DNA of 64,000 nt from contig NZ_JAUSYB010000001.1 in the NCBI RefSeq assembly GCF_030816505.1, positions 1,240,001 to 1,304,000 of the forward strand, read 5' to 3'. Of the stretch, positions 30,747 through 41,368 are shown one piece after another. The notes under the pieces were generated by a model. It did not search any database and was not told the DNA's origin. It worked only from the letters and a program-made list of their open reading frames with translations. Both the position numbers and the translations under genes were made by a program. The DNA is from Microbacterium sp. W4I20 (GTDB taxonomy: Bacteria > Actinomycetota > Actinomycetes > Actinomycetales > Microbacteriaceae). Within the stretch, counting starts at the first letter, position 1, and the number at the start of each line of letters is the position of its first letter.

Positions 30747-31244
30747 TCAAGCGGCGGCCGCCTCTCGGGCCAGAAGGCTCTCCTTCACGTCGAGCCCCCA
30801 TGCGAATCCACCCAGGGTGCCGTCGGTGCGGAGCACACGGTGGCACGGGACGAACAGCGCCGGGGCGTTGCGGGCACAGATCGACGCCGCCGCCCGCACC
30901 GCCTGGGGGTTGCCCAGTCGCGCGGCGAAGCCGGTGTACGTCAGCGGCGCACCCGGCTCGATCTGGCGCAGTGCTGCCCAGCCGGCGAGCTGCAGAGCCG
31001 TTCCAGTCTGCTTCACCGCGACGGCATCGATCGCGGTCAGGTCACCGGCGTAGTAGGCCAGCGTCGCGGCCGCCGCATCGGTCTCTCCCTCTCGGACCGT
31101 GGCGGATCGGGTCGCTGCGGCCAGGCGTCCGACGATCGCCGCCTGGTCGTCGGTCCAGCCGGAGGAGAGCACCCGCTGGCGATCGTCGGCGAGGATCGTG
31201 AAGGGACCGTCGGCGGTGTCGATGGTCTGGATGATCGTGGTCAT
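30747..31244 (-). CDS. ogt: Methylated-DNA--protein-cysteine methyltransferase
   Basis: This 165-residue suicide enzyme repairs O6-methylguanine. The acceptor Cys lies in VPCHRVL near the C-terminus, with the recognition segment [26 protein letters not shown] before it and [17 protein letters not shown] after it. ATG 31244 was chosen because it overlaps the Ada/AlkA stop by 4 bp (ATGA), implying coupled translation within an alkylation-repair operon. Confidence 0.92.
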   Translation of the reverse strand: MTTIIQTIDTADGPFTILADDRQRVLSSGWTDDQAAIVGRLAAATRSATVREGETDAAAATLAYYAGDLTAIDAVAVKQTGTALQLAGWAALRQIEPGAPLTYTGFAARLGNPQAVRAAASICARNAPALFVPCHRVLRTDGTLGGFAWGLDVKESLLAREAAAA

Positions 31245-32731
31245 GATGTCTCCTTCGAGGTGACGGATCGGATGGTGCGCACCGGGCGGACCGGTGCCGC
31301 GCGCCAGAGGTGTGCGCTCAGATAACTGCGCCAGGGCGCGGCGCGTTCGGCCCAGGCGACGAGTGGCTTGGGCTCTCCCGGGAGACCGGATGCCGCGGCC
31401 CCGGCGCGCAGCGCGACGTCTCCTGGCAGCAGGATGTCGGGATCGCCGAGCACGCGCATGCGGACGTAGTCGGCGGTCCACGGTCCGATCCCGGGCATCG
31501 CGAGCAGAGCCGCCCGCTGCTCGGCGCCGTCGTCGCCGACGGTGAGCGTGAGCGACCCGTCGGCGAGGGCAGCCGCCGCGCCGGTGATGGCGCGGATCCT
31601 CGCTGCGGGGCCGCGGAGGACCTCCGCACCGCGCTCGGCGATCGCGGTCATGGTCGGGAAGAGCAGGCCGTTCTCGGTGTGCTCGCCCAGCGCCTCGGCG
31701 AGACCGCTGAGGGCGGTTCTGGCCGCCACGACCGTGATCTGCTGCCCGATCATCGCGCGGATGAGCATCTCGTGCGGATCGGCAGACCCGGGAACACGGA
31801 TGCCGGGGGTCCGCGCCACGAGTGGGGCGAGTTCCGGGTGCGAGGCGAGCGCCTCATCGATCGCGATCGGATCGGCATCGAGGTCGAAGATGCGTCGCAC
31901 GGTGGCGACGAGTGGCGCGAGGTCGCCGAGCTGTGTGACGCGGGCGCGGAGGTGCAGTCGCGCCGAGGCATCCTGACTCACCTCGAACCAGGCAGGTCCG
32001 CCGGCCATGCGCAGATGCCGGGAGAAGGACGTCGCGGTCGTCTCCTCGACCCCCGGAAGAGCGCGCGCCGACATCCACGCGAAGATTCCGCTCGCGTCGA
32101 GCGGTCCGCGGTAGGGCAGCACGAGATCGATGACTCCCGGCGCGACCTCGACGCCGGTCGAGCGGCGACGGGCGCGCAATTCCCCCGGCGTGAGCCCGAA
32201 CACCTCACGGATCGTGTCGTTGCACTGGCGGATGCTGGCGAAGCCCGCGGAGAACGCGACCTCCGAGATCGCCATATCGGTGCCGACGAGAAGCATGCGC
32301 GCGGTATGCGCCCGGTGCGCCCTGGCGAGGGCGAGCGGCCCCGCCCCGAGCTCTGTGCTGAGCAGCCGCGTGAGATGCCGAGACGAATACCCGAGACGCG
32401 CAGCCAGCCCGGGAACGCCCTCCCGCTCGATCACGCCGTCGGCGATCAGGCGCATGGCCCTCGCGGCGGTGTCGCCGCGCAGATCCCACGCGGGCGAGCC
32501 GGGAGCGGCCTCGGGGAGGCACCGCTTGCAGGCTCGGTAGCCGGCCTCGTGCGCGGCCGCGCTGGTCGGGTAGAACGTGACGTTCTGCGGCTTCGGCGTG
32601 CGCGCGGGGCAGCTCGGCCGGCAGTAGATTCCGGTCGAGCGCACCGCCGTCACGAACTGCCCGTCGAAGCGCGTGTCGCGCGCGTTGATCGCCCGGTAGC
32701 GTTCGTCGAAGTCGGTCACGGGGAGGCTCAT
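31241..32731 (-). CDS. Ada-like regulator / AlkA 3-methyladenine DNA glycosylase fusion
   Basis: This 496-residue protein has three parts. Residues about 1-80 form the Ada zinc/methyl-phosphotriester acceptor domain ([14 protein letters not shown] ... CKRCLP). Residues about 85-190 form an AraC-type helix-turn-helix domain. Residues about 200-480 form an AlkA_N plus HhH-GPD glycosylase with [19 protein letters not shown], where the Asp is catalytic. It can therefore sense methylation, activate transcription and excise alkylated bases. The Ogt activity found in E. coli Ada is encoded separately by the overlapping downstream gene. Confidence 0.9.
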   Translation of the reverse strand: MSLPVTDFDERYRAINARDTRFDGQFVTAVRSTGIYCRPSCPARTPKPQNVTFYPTSAAAHEAGYRACKRCLPEAAPGSPAWDLRGDTAARAMRLIADGVIEREGVPGLAARLGYSSRHLTRLLSTELGAGPLALARAHRAHTARMLLVGTDMAISEVAFSAGFASIRQCNDTIREVFGLTPGELRARRRSTGVEVAPGVIDLVLPYRGPLDASGIFAWMSARALPGVEETTATSFSRHLRMAGGPAWFEVSQDASARLHLRARVTQLGDLAPLVATVRRIFDLDADPIAIDEALASHPELAPLVARTPGIRVPGSADPHEMLIRAMIGQQITVVAARTALSGLAEALGEHTENGLLFPTMTAIAERGAEVLRGPAARIRAITGAAAALADGSLTLTVGDDGAEQRAALLAMPGIGPWTADYVRMRVLGDPDILLPGDVALRAGAAASGLPGEPKPLVAWAERAAPWRSYLSAHLWRAAPVRPVRTIRSVTSKETS

Positions 32732-32773
32732 GCCCCCACTCTGTCACGCCCCACCGACATCGACTGGCGGAAA

Positions 32774-32805
32774 TCGGACATCGCGGTGGGCGCCGCGATG
32801 TCCGA
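32774..32805 (-). terminator. Terminator hairpin after purH
   Basis: A perfect 13-bp stem (TCGGACATCGCGG and its complement) with a 6-nt loop lies 6 bp past the purH stop. It separates purH from the Ada/AlkA gene on the same strand. Confidence 0.7.
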
Positions 32806-32811
32806 CCCGAC

Positions 32812-34419
32812 TCAGTGGAAGAAGTGCCGTTCCCCGGTGAAGAACATCGTCACGCCGGCCTTGAGGGCGGCATCCACGACCTCACCGTCGCGCACCGAAC
32901 CGCCGGGCTGCACGATCGCGGTCACACCCGCGTCGATCAGCACCTGCGCACCGTCGGCGAAGGGGAAGAATGCATCGGATGCCGCGACCGACCCGGCTGC
33001 CCGGTCTCCAGCACGCTCGACGGCCAGGCGGCAGGAGTCGACGCGGTTGACCTGTCCCATGCCCACACCGACCGTCGCGTTGTCCTTGGCGAGCACGATC
33101 GCGTTGGACTTCACCGCGCGGCAGGCCTTCCACGCGAAGATGAGGTTCTCCATCTCGGCGTCGCTGGGGCGTTCGCCCGAGACGAGTTCCCAGTTCTTCG
33201 CGACCGAGCCGATGTCGTCCGGGAAGCGGTCGGCGTCCTGCAGCAGCAGCCCGCCCGAGACCAGGCGCACGTCCATGCGCTCCTGCTGCCAGTCCTGCGG
33301 AAGCTGCAGCAGACGCATGTTCTTCTTCGCCTTGAACACCTCGAGGGCGGCCGGCTCGAACGACGGAGCCACGATGACCTCGGTGAAGATGTCCTTGAGG
33401 TTCTCGGCCATCTTCAGGGTCACGGTGCCGTTCGCGGCGATCACGCCGCCGTACGCCGAGACCGGATCGCACTCGTGGGCGCGCAGGTGCGCGCTCGCGA
33501 TCGGGTCGAGTGCGTTCGGGGCCGTCGTCGCGATGCCGCACGGGTTGGCATGCTTGATGATCGCGACAGCCGGCTTGACCATGTCGTAGGCGGCGCGGAG
33601 CGCGGCATCCGCGTCGACGTAGTTGTTGTACGACATCTCCTTGCCCTGCAGCTGCGTAGCCTGGGCGATGCCGTGGCCGCCGGCGCGGGTGTAGATCGCG
33701 GCGCGCTGGTGCGAGTTCTCACCGTAGCGGAGCGTCGCGAGGCGCTCGGCCTGGATCGTCAGGTGCACGGGCAGGTCGCCGAGCTCGCTGAGCGTGCCCT
33801 CGGCGAACCACTGCGCGACGGCCGTATCGTAGGCCGCGGTGTGGGCGAAGGCCCGCGCGGCCAGCTCACGGCGCTGCGAGAGGGAGGTGCCGCCCTCGCC
33901 GATGGCTGAGATGACGGCCGGGTAGGACTGCGGGGAGACGACGATCGCCACGTTGGCGTGGTTCTTCGCCGCGGCACGCACCATCGCCGGGCCGCCGATG
34001 TCGATCTGCTCGACGACGTCGTCGCCGACGGCGCCGGAGGCCACCGTCTCGACGAACGGGTAGAGGTTCACCACCACCAGCTCGAACGGGGCGATGTCGA
34101 GCTCCTGCAGCTGGCGTTCGTGGTCGGCGAGGCGCAGGTCGGCGAGGAGCCCGCCGTGCACCTTCGGGTGCAGCGTCTTGACGCGCCCGTCGAGCATCTC
34201 CGCCACACCGGTGACGGCGGCGACATCCGTCACCTCGAAGCCGGCATCGCGGATCGTCGCGGCCGTGGACCCGGTCGAGACGATCTCCACTCCGGCCTCG
34301 GCGAGAGCCGCGGCGAGCACGAGCAGGTCGGTCTTGTCGCTCACCGAGACGAGCGCGCGACGGATCGGAACCGTGTCGCGATCGCGGTAGAGCGAGGGGT
34401 CGTGGCGGGGGCCGGCCAT
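32812..34419 (-). CDS. purH: Bifunctional AICAR formyltransferase / IMP cyclohydrolase
   Basis: This 535-residue enzyme performs the last two steps of IMP synthesis. An N-terminal MGS-like domain carries [22 protein letters not shown] and [15 protein letters not shown]. The formyltransferase domain carries [22 protein letters not shown] and [14 protein letters not shown] lies about 8 nt before ATG 34419. It follows purN by 44 bp, as in many Actinobacteria. Confidence 0.95.
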   Translation of the reverse strand: MAGPRHDPSLYRDRDTVPIRRALVSVSDKTDLLVLAAALAEAGVEIVSTGSTAATIRDAGFEVTDVAAVTGVAEMLDGRVKTLHPKVHGGLLADLRLADHERQLQELDIAPFELVVVNLYPFVETVASGAVGDDVVEQIDIGGPAMVRAAAKNHANVAIVVSPQSYPAVISAIGEGGTSLSQRRELAARAFAHTAAYDTAVAQWFAEGTLSELGDLPVHLTIQAERLATLRYGENSHQRAAIYTRAGGHGIAQATQLQGKEMSYNNYVDADAALRAAYDMVKPAVAIIKHANPCGIATTAPNALDPIASAHLRAHECDPVSAYGGVIAANGTVTLKMAENLKDIFTEVIVAPSFEPAALEVFKAKKNMRLLQLPQDWQQERMDVRLVSGGLLLQDADRFPDDIGSVAKNWELVSGERPSDAEMENLIFAWKACRAVKSNAIVLAKDNATVGVGMGQVNRVDSCRLAVERAGDRAAGSVAASDAFFPFADGAQVLIDAGVTAIVQPGGSVRDGEVVDAALKAGVTMFFTGERHFFH

Positions 34420-34463
34420 GATGGGCTCCTTCGTGCGTGAGGGACGTGCGTCGGGTGGAGGGG

Positions 34464-35045
34464 TCAGGGGGCGAGCGCGAGTTCGCCGGTGGCGATGTCG
34501 CGAACGACGTCGATGAGCAGTCGGCGTTCGACGGGCTTGATGCGCTCGTGCAGGCTGTGCTCGGTGTCGCCCGCGACCACCGGAACGCGCTCCTGCGCGA
34601 GGATCGGACCGCTGTCGACGCCGTCGTCGACCACGATGACGCTCGCACCGGTCTCGGTGACGCCGGCGGCCAGGGCGTCGCGCACCCCGTGCGCGCCGGG
34701 GAACTCCGGTAGGAATGCCGGATGGGTGTTGATGAGGCGCGGAGAGTAGCGGGCGACCAGCGACGCGGGCAGCAGGCGCATCAGACCGCTGAGCACGATC
34801 AGGTCGGGAGTCCACACGTCCAGTTGACGACCGAGCTCCTCGCCCCAGGCCTCGCGGCTGTCGTGCTCGTGCCACGGAACCGTGAAGCTGGGGATGCCGA
34901 ACTCCTCCGCGTGCGCCAGACCGTCGGCTTCGCGGTCGGCGCCGACGACGACCACCCGCGCGGGAAAATCGGGGTGTCGAGCGGCCTCGAGGAGGGCGCG
35001 AAGGTTCGAGCCGGTGCCCGAGATGAGAACGGCGACCGTGAGCAC
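34464..35045 (-). CDS. purN: Phosphoribosylglycinamide formyltransferase
   Basis: This 193-residue enzyme transfers formyl from 10-formyl-THF to GAR. The N-terminal loop [11 protein letters not shown] binds phosphate. The catalytic Asn-His pair lies in [16 protein letters not shown] and the catalytic Asp in [11 protein letters not shown]. The start is GTG 35045, directly preceded by a leaderless -10 box, so purNH may have its own promoter inside the conserved gene order. Confidence 0.94.
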   Translation of the reverse strand: MLTVAVLISGTGSNLRALLEAARHPDFPARVVVVGADREADGLAHAEEFGIPSFTVPWHEHDSREAWGEELGRQLDVWTPDLIVLSGLMRLLPASLVARYSPRLINTHPAFLPEFPGAHGVRDALAAGVTETGASVIVVDDGVDSGPILAQERVPVVAGDTEHSLHERIKPVERRLLIDVVRDIATGELALAP

Positions 35046-35051
35046 GGGCTC

Positions 35052-35057
35052 AGTCTA
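35052..35057 (-). promoter_or_regulatory. Leaderless -10 box TAGACT
   Basis: On the minus strand TAGACT is followed by exactly 6 nt (GAGCCC) and the GTG start of purN at 35045. Confidence 0.55.
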
Positions 35058-35109
35058 CCGGGGCGGAAGAGCTGCTCTCGCCCGGCATCCGGCCCTGCCG
35101 ACCGGACCG

Positions 35110-36510
35110 TCAGTCCAGGCGTTCCGAGGGGTCGCGCTTCGGGATCGAGAACCCGGCGAGGTCGTCCAGCGGGGCCGTCTCGCCCTGCGGATCGGGTTCG
35201 CCGGCATGCCGCGCGTCGGACACCGGCCCGTGCTCGGCATCCGGAGCGATCCCGATCGGATCCGCTCCCATCTCCGCGATCCACCGGTCGGTCCGCTCCT
35301 CCGCGAGCTCATCGCGATGGCGGGGTGCGAGCAGCAGGATCGCGGCGCCGAGCAGGACCTCCCCGCCGAGCACGAGAGGGAACAGGAGCACGGTCGGCCC
35401 GACCTCCGCCAGCCGGCCGGGCCCGATCGATCCGCTGGCCAGCACGGCGGCGAGCGCGGCGACGCCCGCGGTGACCGCCGCGATGCCGAGCGCGATCACG
35501 GTGCGCTGCCCCATGCGGAGAGGAGTGCCCTCCCAGACGAGCCGGGACCGCACGGCCCAGCCCGCGAAGGCCCCTGCTGCCACCGGGATCAGCACGACGA
35601 TCAGCATCCAGATCGAGCTGTTCTCCGGGAGCAGACCGAAGATCGGGATGCCGGGGACGACACCGAGCTGCGTCCCGGCAGGAGAGACCGCCGTACCGAC
35701 GCCGACCGCGAACCCGGGCCCCGCGAACCACGCCAGCGCCCAGACGATCAGTGTCGGCAGATAGACGAGCTGGCCGAGCGTCATGACCGTCAGACCCAGG
35801 GCATCGACGCCTGCCGTCTGGAACAGCGCGATCATCTCGCCGCCGCGCAGCGCGATCATCACAGCGAGCCCGAGGGCGGCGGCACCGAAAGACCCGACGA
35901 GCGCGAACGCGGCACCGCGCACGATCGCGGCGGGCACGGGCGACCACTCCTCGCGGGAGTCGATGACGTCATGCAGCCGGTCGAGGATGCCGCCGTCGCC
36001 GTCCTCCCAGGCGACGCGCACGGCGCCGCAGACCGCGCCGACGAGGTACACGGCCGGCGGGAGCACGATCGCCGGCAGCAGCGGGGTCTGCAGGGCTTCG
36101 AGCCGCGCGGTCAGAGCGACCCCGGCGGAGATGGCGGAGAAGACGACGACGCCCGAGAGCGAACCGAGCAGCCACGCACCCGCTCGCGCCGCGCGCGCGC
36201 CCGAGCGTGCGGCGAAGAGCAGGGTGAACAGGAGGAAGGCCAGCGGGGTCACCGAGACAGCGAAGCTCGCGGCATCCGTGGGGATGCCGAGGCTGACCAG
36301 CAGCGCATCCGGGATGGTCACCTCGAGAGGCACACCGTGGCCGAACTCCCACAGGGTGCCGGTGAGCGGCCAGAGCGCCCCCCAATCGGCGGTGACGCCG
36401 AAGGCGAGCGTCCACAGCAGCGTCAGCGGTGCGAGGAGCACCGCGAGACCGACGGCCGCGGCGATGGCGGCGTCGAAGGCGGCGAGGAGCGCGACGAGGA
36501 GGCGTTGCAT
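35110..36510 (-). CDS. DUF6350 family membrane protein
   Basis: This 466-residue protein has about ten hydrophobic segments over residues 1-410 and a hydrophilic Asp/Pro-rich C-terminal tail. Position between sucCD and purNH, length and topology match the DUF6350 family (sometimes called PerM-like) of Actinobacteria. Its function is not established. A TAGTCT box lies 9 nt upstream of ATG 36510. Confidence 0.78.
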   Translation of the reverse strand: MQRLLVALLAAFDAAIAAAVGLAVLLAPLTLLWTLAFGVTADWGALWPLTGTLWEFGHGVPLEVTIPDALLVSLGIPTDAASFAVSVTPLAFLLFTLLFAARSGARAARAGAWLLGSLSGVVVFSAISAGVALTARLEALQTPLLPAIVLPPAVYLVGAVCGAVRVAWEDGDGGILDRLHDVIDSREEWSPVPAAIVRGAAFALVGSFGAAALGLAVMIALRGGEMIALFQTAGVDALGLTVMTLGQLVYLPTLIVWALAWFAGPGFAVGVGTAVSPAGTQLGVVPGIPIFGLLPENSSIWMLIVVLIPVAAGAFAGWAVRSRLVWEGTPLRMGQRTVIALGIAAVTAGVAALAAVLASGSIGPGRLAEVGPTVLLFPLVLGGEVLLGAAILLLAPRHRDELAEERTDRWIAEMGADPIGIAPDAEHGPVSDARHAGEPDPQGETAPLDDLAGFSIPKRDPSERLD

Positions 36511-36576
36511 ATCGAATCGAGACTACGACGACTTCCCGCTCGCCTCCTGGGGGCGCGCGCGAGGCGGGCGACACGA

Positions 36577-36582
36577 TAGCGT
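36577..36582 (+). promoter_or_regulatory. -10 box TAGCGT of the NCS2 permease gene
   Basis: TAGCGT lies 20 nt before the ATG at 36603, with a GGAGG Shine-Dalgarno sequence at 36590-36594 between them. No strong -35 is visible. Confidence 0.4.
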
Positions 36583-36602
36583 CTTCTCCGGAGGTTCCCC
36601 CG

Positions 36603-38075
36603 ATGACAACTGCCCCGTCCCCCGCCCACGCGCCCACCGAGCCCACGAGTGCTCTGGATCGCTACTTCGAGATCAGCAAGCGAGGATCCACGGTCGGCAC
36701 CGAGATCCGCGGCGGGCTGGTCACGTTCGTCACGATGGCGTACATCGTGATCCTGAACCCGATCATCCTGTCCGGCAAGCCCGACGTCGCCGGCGACATG
36801 CTGTCGTTCAACGCCGTCGGCGCCGCAACCGCGCTCACCGCCGGCGTCATGACGATCGTGTTCGGCCTCGTCACGCGGCTGCCGTTCGGGTTCGCCGCCG
36901 GCCTCGGCATCAACGCCTTCGTCGCCTTCTCGGTCGTCGGCCAGGTCACCTGGCCCGAGGCGATGGCGCTGGTGATGATCAACGGCGTCATCATCGTGCT
37001 GCTCGCCGCCACCGGGCTCCGGAAGGCCATCTTCGACGCGGTTCCGTTCCAGCTGAAGATCGCGATCACGGTCGGCATCGGCCTGTTCATCGCCTTCATC
37101 GGGTTCGTCAACTCCGGCTTCGTCACTGCGACCGGCGCCTCGTCTCCCCCGGTCGGGCTCGGCGTGAACGGATCGGTGGCGACCGTCCCGAGCCTGCTCT
37201 TCGTCGTCACCCTGCTGCTCACGGGCATCCTGGTCGCACTCAAGATCAAGGGCGGCATGCTCATCGGGCTCGTCGGCGGCACCGTGCTCGCCGTGATCGT
37301 CGAGGCGATCTGGCACATCGGCGCCCGCGGCTTCGACGACGAGGGCAACGTGGTCAACCCGGGCGGATGGGGCCTCACGGTTCCCGCACTCAACGGCTCA
37401 CCCGTCAGCGTTCCCGACCTGAGCCTGGTCGGCGCCTTCTCGTTCGACTTCGGCAAGGTCAGCATCGTGGCCCTGGTGATGATCGTCTTCACCCTGCTCT
37501 TCACGAACTTCTTCGACGCCATGGGCACCATGACGGGCCTCGCCAAAGAGGCGAACCTCGCCGATGACAACGGCGACTTCCCGCGCATCAAGTCGGCGCT
37601 CGTGGTCGAAGGCTTCGGCGCGATCGCCGGTGGGGCGACCTCGTCGTCTTCGAGCACCGTGTTCATCGAGTCCGGTGCCGGCATCGGCGAGGGCGCGCGG
37701 ACCGGACTCGCGAACGTCGTCACCGGCATCGTGTTCCTGATCGCGATGTTCCTCACGCCGCTGACATCGATCGTCCCGACTGAGATCGCCGCGGCCGCGC
37801 TGATCATCGTCGGCGCGATGATGATGGCGCAGATCCGTCACATCGACTTCACGGACTTCCGGGTGCTGCTGCCGGTGTTCCTGACGGTGTCGGTCATGCC
37901 GCTGACCTACTCGATCGCGAACGGCATCGGCGCGGGCTTCGTCAGCTGGGTCCTGATCCACGCCTTCTCCGGTAAGGCGAAGACCATCAGCCCGCTGCTC
38001 TGGGTGGTCGGCGCCGGCTTCCTGATCTTCTTCGCGCGAGGCCCGATCGAGGCACTGTTCGGCGTCGCCATCTAG
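36603..38075 (+). CDS. NCS2 family purine permease (AzgA-like)
   Basis: This 490-residue membrane protein has about 13 hydrophobic segments. The AzgA/PbuG-like subgroup motifs GLGINAFVAF, LFTNFFDAMGTMTGLA and ALVVEGFGAIAGGATSSSSSTVFIESGAGIGEGARTGL (the last split around the substrate-site helix) are present. It probably imports adenine, guanine or hypoxanthine. It lies on the opposite strand between sucD and DUF6350, beside purNH, linking purine salvage and synthesis. GGAGG lies 8 nt upstream of ATG 36603. Confidence 0.88.
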   Translation: MTTAPSPAHAPTEPTSALDRYFEISKRGSTVGTEIRGGLVTFVTMAYIVILNPIILSGKPDVAGDMLSFNAVGAATALTAGVMTIVFGLVTRLPFGFAAGLGINAFVAFSVVGQVTWPEAMALVMINGVIIVLLAATGLRKAIFDAVPFQLKIAITVGIGLFIAFIGFVNSGFVTATGASSPPVGLGVNGSVATVPSLLFVVTLLLTGILVALKIKGGMLIGLVGGTVLAVIVEAIWHIGARGFDDEGNVVNPGGWGLTVPALNGSPVSVPDLSLVGAFSFDFGKVSIVALVMIVFTLLFTNFFDAMGTMTGLAKEANLADDNGDFPRIKSALVVEGFGAIAGGATSSSSSTVFIESGAGIGEGARTGLANVVTGIVFLIAMFLTPLTSIVPTEIAAAALIIVGAMMMAQIRHIDFTDFRVLLPVFLTVSVMPLTYSIANGIGAGFVSWVLIHAFSGKAKTISPLLWVVGAGFLIFFARGPIEALFGVAI

Positions 38076-38089
38076 AACCGGTCATGAAC

Positions 38090-38121
38090 GAAGGGGCGGA
38101 TGCTGCGGCATCCGCCCCTTC
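38090..38121 (+). terminator. Terminator hairpin after the NCS2 permease gene
   Basis: A perfect 14-bp stem (GAAGGGGCGGATGC and its complement) with loop TGCG lies 14 bp after the stop. The stem shares the GGCGGATGC core of the terminator at 13317. Confidence 0.75.
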
Positions 38122-38135
38122 TGTCGTCTCCGCCC

Positions 38136-38217
38136 GAACTCCTGCGGCCGATCCGAACTTCTGCGGCCTCTGGCGCGTCGAATGGCCGCAGAACTCGGCC
38201 GTGGCCGCAGAACTTCG
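38136..38217. repeat. Intergenic repeat cluster, GAACTTCTGCGGCC family (locus B)
   Basis: Two direct copies (starting at 38136 and 38155) face two inverted copies (38184 and 38203), forming a nested palindromic arrangement between the convergent permease and sucD genes. The core matches locus A and locus C. Confidence 0.8.
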
Positions 38218-38236
38218 ACAGCACCCGGGCATGAAA

Positions 38237-38266
38237 GAAGGCCCCAGAGTGGAGTCCGGGGCCTTC
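38237..38266 (-). terminator. Terminator hairpin after sucD
   Basis: GAAGGCCCC and GGGGCCTTC form a 9-bp stem around a 12-nt loop, followed by TTTC on the minus strand. It lies about 90 nt past the sucD stop. Confidence 0.65.
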
Positions 38267-38355
38267 CGTTCAAGCGTAACTCAGATCAGAGAGCTTCGAT
38301 ACTTCGACTCGTCGCTGCGCTCCTCCCTCAGCAACCGGTCGGAGTCGCTTCGCGA

Positions 38356-39259
<904 letters not shown>

Positions 39260-39288
39260 ATCTTCAGTCCTTGTGTCTCAGCGCCGGG

Positions 39289-40455
39289 TCAGGCGTTGGC
39301 GAGCTCGGCGGCCTTGTCGGCGCCCTCGTCCATGGTGGCGGCCAGGGTGACGAGCGGGTGCGCGTACTCGGCGAGGATCGCGCGACCCTCGTCGACGCGG
39401 TTGCCGTCGAGACGCACGACGAGCGGCTTGGATGCCGTGGCACCGAGCGTCTCGAGGGCGCCCTTGATGCCGTTCGCGACGGCGTCGCACGCCGTGATGC
39501 CGCCGAAGACGTTGACGAACACGCTCTTGACCTGCGGGTCGCCGAGGATGACGTCGAGGCCGTTGGCCATGACCTCGGCCGAGGCGCCGCCGCCGATGTC
39601 GAGGAAGTTGGCCGGCTTCACGCCGCCGTGGTTCTCGCCGGCGTAGGCGACGACGTCGAGCGTCGACATGACGAGGCCCGCGCCGTTGCCGATGATGCCG
39701 ACCTGGCCGTCGAGCTTGACGTAGTTCAGCCCGCTCTTCTTGGCCTTGGCCTCGAGCGGGTCTGCCGCGTCCTTGTCCTCGAGCGCTTCGTGCTCGGGGT
39801 GACGGATCTCGGAAGCGTTCTCGTCGAGCGTGACCTTGCCGTCGAGGGCGACGATGTCGCCGTCTTCGGTGCGGACCAGCGGGTTGACCTCGACCAGCGT
39901 CGCGTCCTCACCCTTGTAGACGTCGTAGAGCTTCACGAAGACGTCGGCGACCTTCTCGACCAGGTCTTCGGGGAAGTTCGCCGCGCGAGCGATCTCGACG
40001 GCCTTCTCCTTGTCGATACCCGTGAGCGGGTTGACCTCGACGCGCGCCAGCGCCTCGGGGCGTTCCACCGCGAGCTCCTCGATCTCCATGCCGCCCTCGA
40101 CCGAGCAGAGGCTCAGGTAGGAGCGGTTGGCGCGGTCGAGCAGCACCGAGAAGTAGAACTCCTCAGCGATGCGGGCGCCCTGGGCGACCATCACGCGCTT
40201 GACGATGTGGCCCTTGATGTCGAGACCGAGGATGGCCTTGGCCGCCTCGTACGCCTCGTCGGGGGTCTTGGCGACCTTGACGCCGCCCGCCTTTCCACGG
40301 CCGCCGGTCTTCACCTGAGCCTTGACGACGACCACTCCGCCGATCTTCTCGGCTGCCGCCCTCACCTCTTCCGGTGTGTCCGCGACGATGCCGGCGAGGA
40401 CCGGCACTCCGTACTTCTCGAAAACGTCTCGTGCCTGGTACTCGTACAGATCCAC
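39289..40455 (-). CDS. sucC: Succinate--CoA ligase subunit beta
   Basis: This 388-residue ATP-grasp subunit starts [19 protein letters not shown] and has [30 protein letters not shown] and the [13 protein letters not shown] [12 protein letters not shown] loop. With SucD it makes succinate and ATP/GTP from succinyl-CoA. The start is GTG 40455, because AAGGAA lies 9 nt upstream and homology begins there, although the frame stays open upstream. Confidence 0.95.
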   Translation of the reverse strand: MDLYEYQARDVFEKYGVPVLAGIVADTPEEVRAAAEKIGGVVVVKAQVKTGGRGKAGGVKVAKTPDEAYEAAKAILGLDIKGHIVKRVMVAQGARIAEEFYFSVLLDRANRSYLSLCSVEGGMEIEELAVERPEALARVEVNPLTGIDKEKAVEIARAANFPEDLVEKVADVFVKLYDVYKGEDATLVEVNPLVRTEDGDIVALDGKVTLDENASEIRHPEHEALEDKDAADPLEAKAKKSGLNYVKLDGQVGIIGNGAGLVMSTLDVVAYAGENHGGVKPANFLDIGGGASAEVMANGLDVILGDPQVKSVFVNVFGGITACDAVANGIKGALETLGATASKPLVVRLDGNRVDEGRAILAEYAHPLVTLAATMDEGADKAAELANA

Positions 40456-40492
40456 TGTGGTTCCTTCACTGGGCTGCTGTCTGGTAATTCTC

Positions 40493-40510
40493 TCGATGTC
40501 GAGACATCGA
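40493..40510. promoter_or_regulatory. Palindrome upstream of sucC
   Basis: TCGATGTC and GACATCGA form perfect 8-bp arms around 2 bp, 38 bp before the sucC start and 124 bp before the TetR gene. It could be an operator for either gene. I do not recognise the regulator. Confidence 0.35.
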
Positions 40511-40621
40511 CCAGTCCCCCAGCCTACTACCTCGGCCTGGGCGGACCCCGCGCGGAGGCCTGCGGCATATCGGATCGTTCCCGCCGATTTCACGACCGAT
40601 TGCGCAATCGCGGCGACGTCC

Positions 40622-40627
40622 TAGGCT
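40622..40627 (+). promoter_or_regulatory. Leaderless -10 box TAGGCT
   Basis: TAGGCT is followed by exactly 6 nt (TTCGCT) and the ATG at 40634 of the TetR-type gene. Confidence 0.55.
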
Positions 40628-40633
40628 TTCGCT

Positions 40634-41296
40634 ATGCGAGACTTCCCCGAACCGCGCGCCGCCGTCGTCGCCGCAGCCCTCGAGCTCTTCCAGGCCCAGG
40701 GGTTCGAGCAGACCTCCGTGGAGCAGATCGCCAAGGCCGCCGGCGTCTCGCGATCGACCTTCTTCCGCCAGTTCGGCGGCAAAGAGGACGTGGTCTTCGC
40801 CGACCACGAGGTGCTGCTCGAGCGACTGAAGGAGTTCCTCGCCGAAGGGCACGAAGACCCCTGGGGCGCCGTGTGCGCGGCATCCGAATCGGTCTTCGCC
40901 CACTTCGCGAACGACCCCGACCTCGCCCGTCGCCGCTATCAGGTCGTGCGCCAGGTGCCGGTGCTGCGCGAGCGCGAGATCATCACGGTGTTCCGCTACG
41001 AGCGACTGTTCGACGACTACCTGCGCGGGGCGCTGCTCGGGGTCGATCCGCTCGACGCCGTCGGGTTCGCGGCGCTCGTGACCGCGGTCCACAACCATGT
41101 CCTGCGCCAGCTGCTGCGCGGCAAGAAGAAGGTGCCGCTGTCGACGCTGCAGACGGCGCTGGCCGACGTCCGGCGGCGCTACGGCGTGGGCGAGGATGCT
41201 GCCGCCGGCGCTCCCGACGACGTCGTCGTAGCGGTCTTCCCGCGCTCGATGCCGATCGCCGAGGTCACCCGCCGCCTGCGTTCGAAGCTCGACTAG
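40634..41296 (+). CDS. TetR family transcriptional regulator
   Basis: This 220-residue protein has an N-terminal TetR helix-turn-helix (AALELFQAQGFEQTSVEQIAKAAGVSRSTFFRQFGGKEDVV, in two helices about residues 11-50) and an all-helical ligand domain. It lies 72 bp upstream of an acyl-CoA dehydrogenase gene with an inverted repeat in between. It probably represses that gene and responds to an acyl-CoA, by analogy with FadR/KstR-type TetR proteins. Confidence 0.85.
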   Translation: MRDFPEPRAAVVAAALELFQAQGFEQTSVEQIAKAAGVSRSTFFRQFGGKEDVVFADHEVLLERLKEFLAEGHEDPWGAVCAASESVFAHFANDPDLARRRYQVVRQVPVLREREIITVFRYERLFDDYLRGALLGVDPLDAVGFAALVTAVHNHVLRQLLRGKKKVPLSTLQTALADVRRRYGVGEDAAAGAPDDVVVAVFPRSMPIAEVTRRLRSKLD

Positions 41297-41326
41297 CGCC
41301 TGCGGGCACTCCGGGTCGTGAGACCG

Positions 41327-41347
41327 AGTATCGAGGAGTACGATACT
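41327..41347. promoter_or_regulatory. Putative TetR operator overlapping the acyl-CoA dehydrogenase promoter
   Basis: Perfect 7-bp arms AGTATCG and CGATACT are separated by 7 bp. A TANNNT box (TACGAT, 41339-41344) sits inside the element, so a bound repressor would block transcription of the gene starting at 41369. Confidence 0.55.
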
Positions 41348-41368
41348 TGGTGCCACGAAGGAGTCCCC

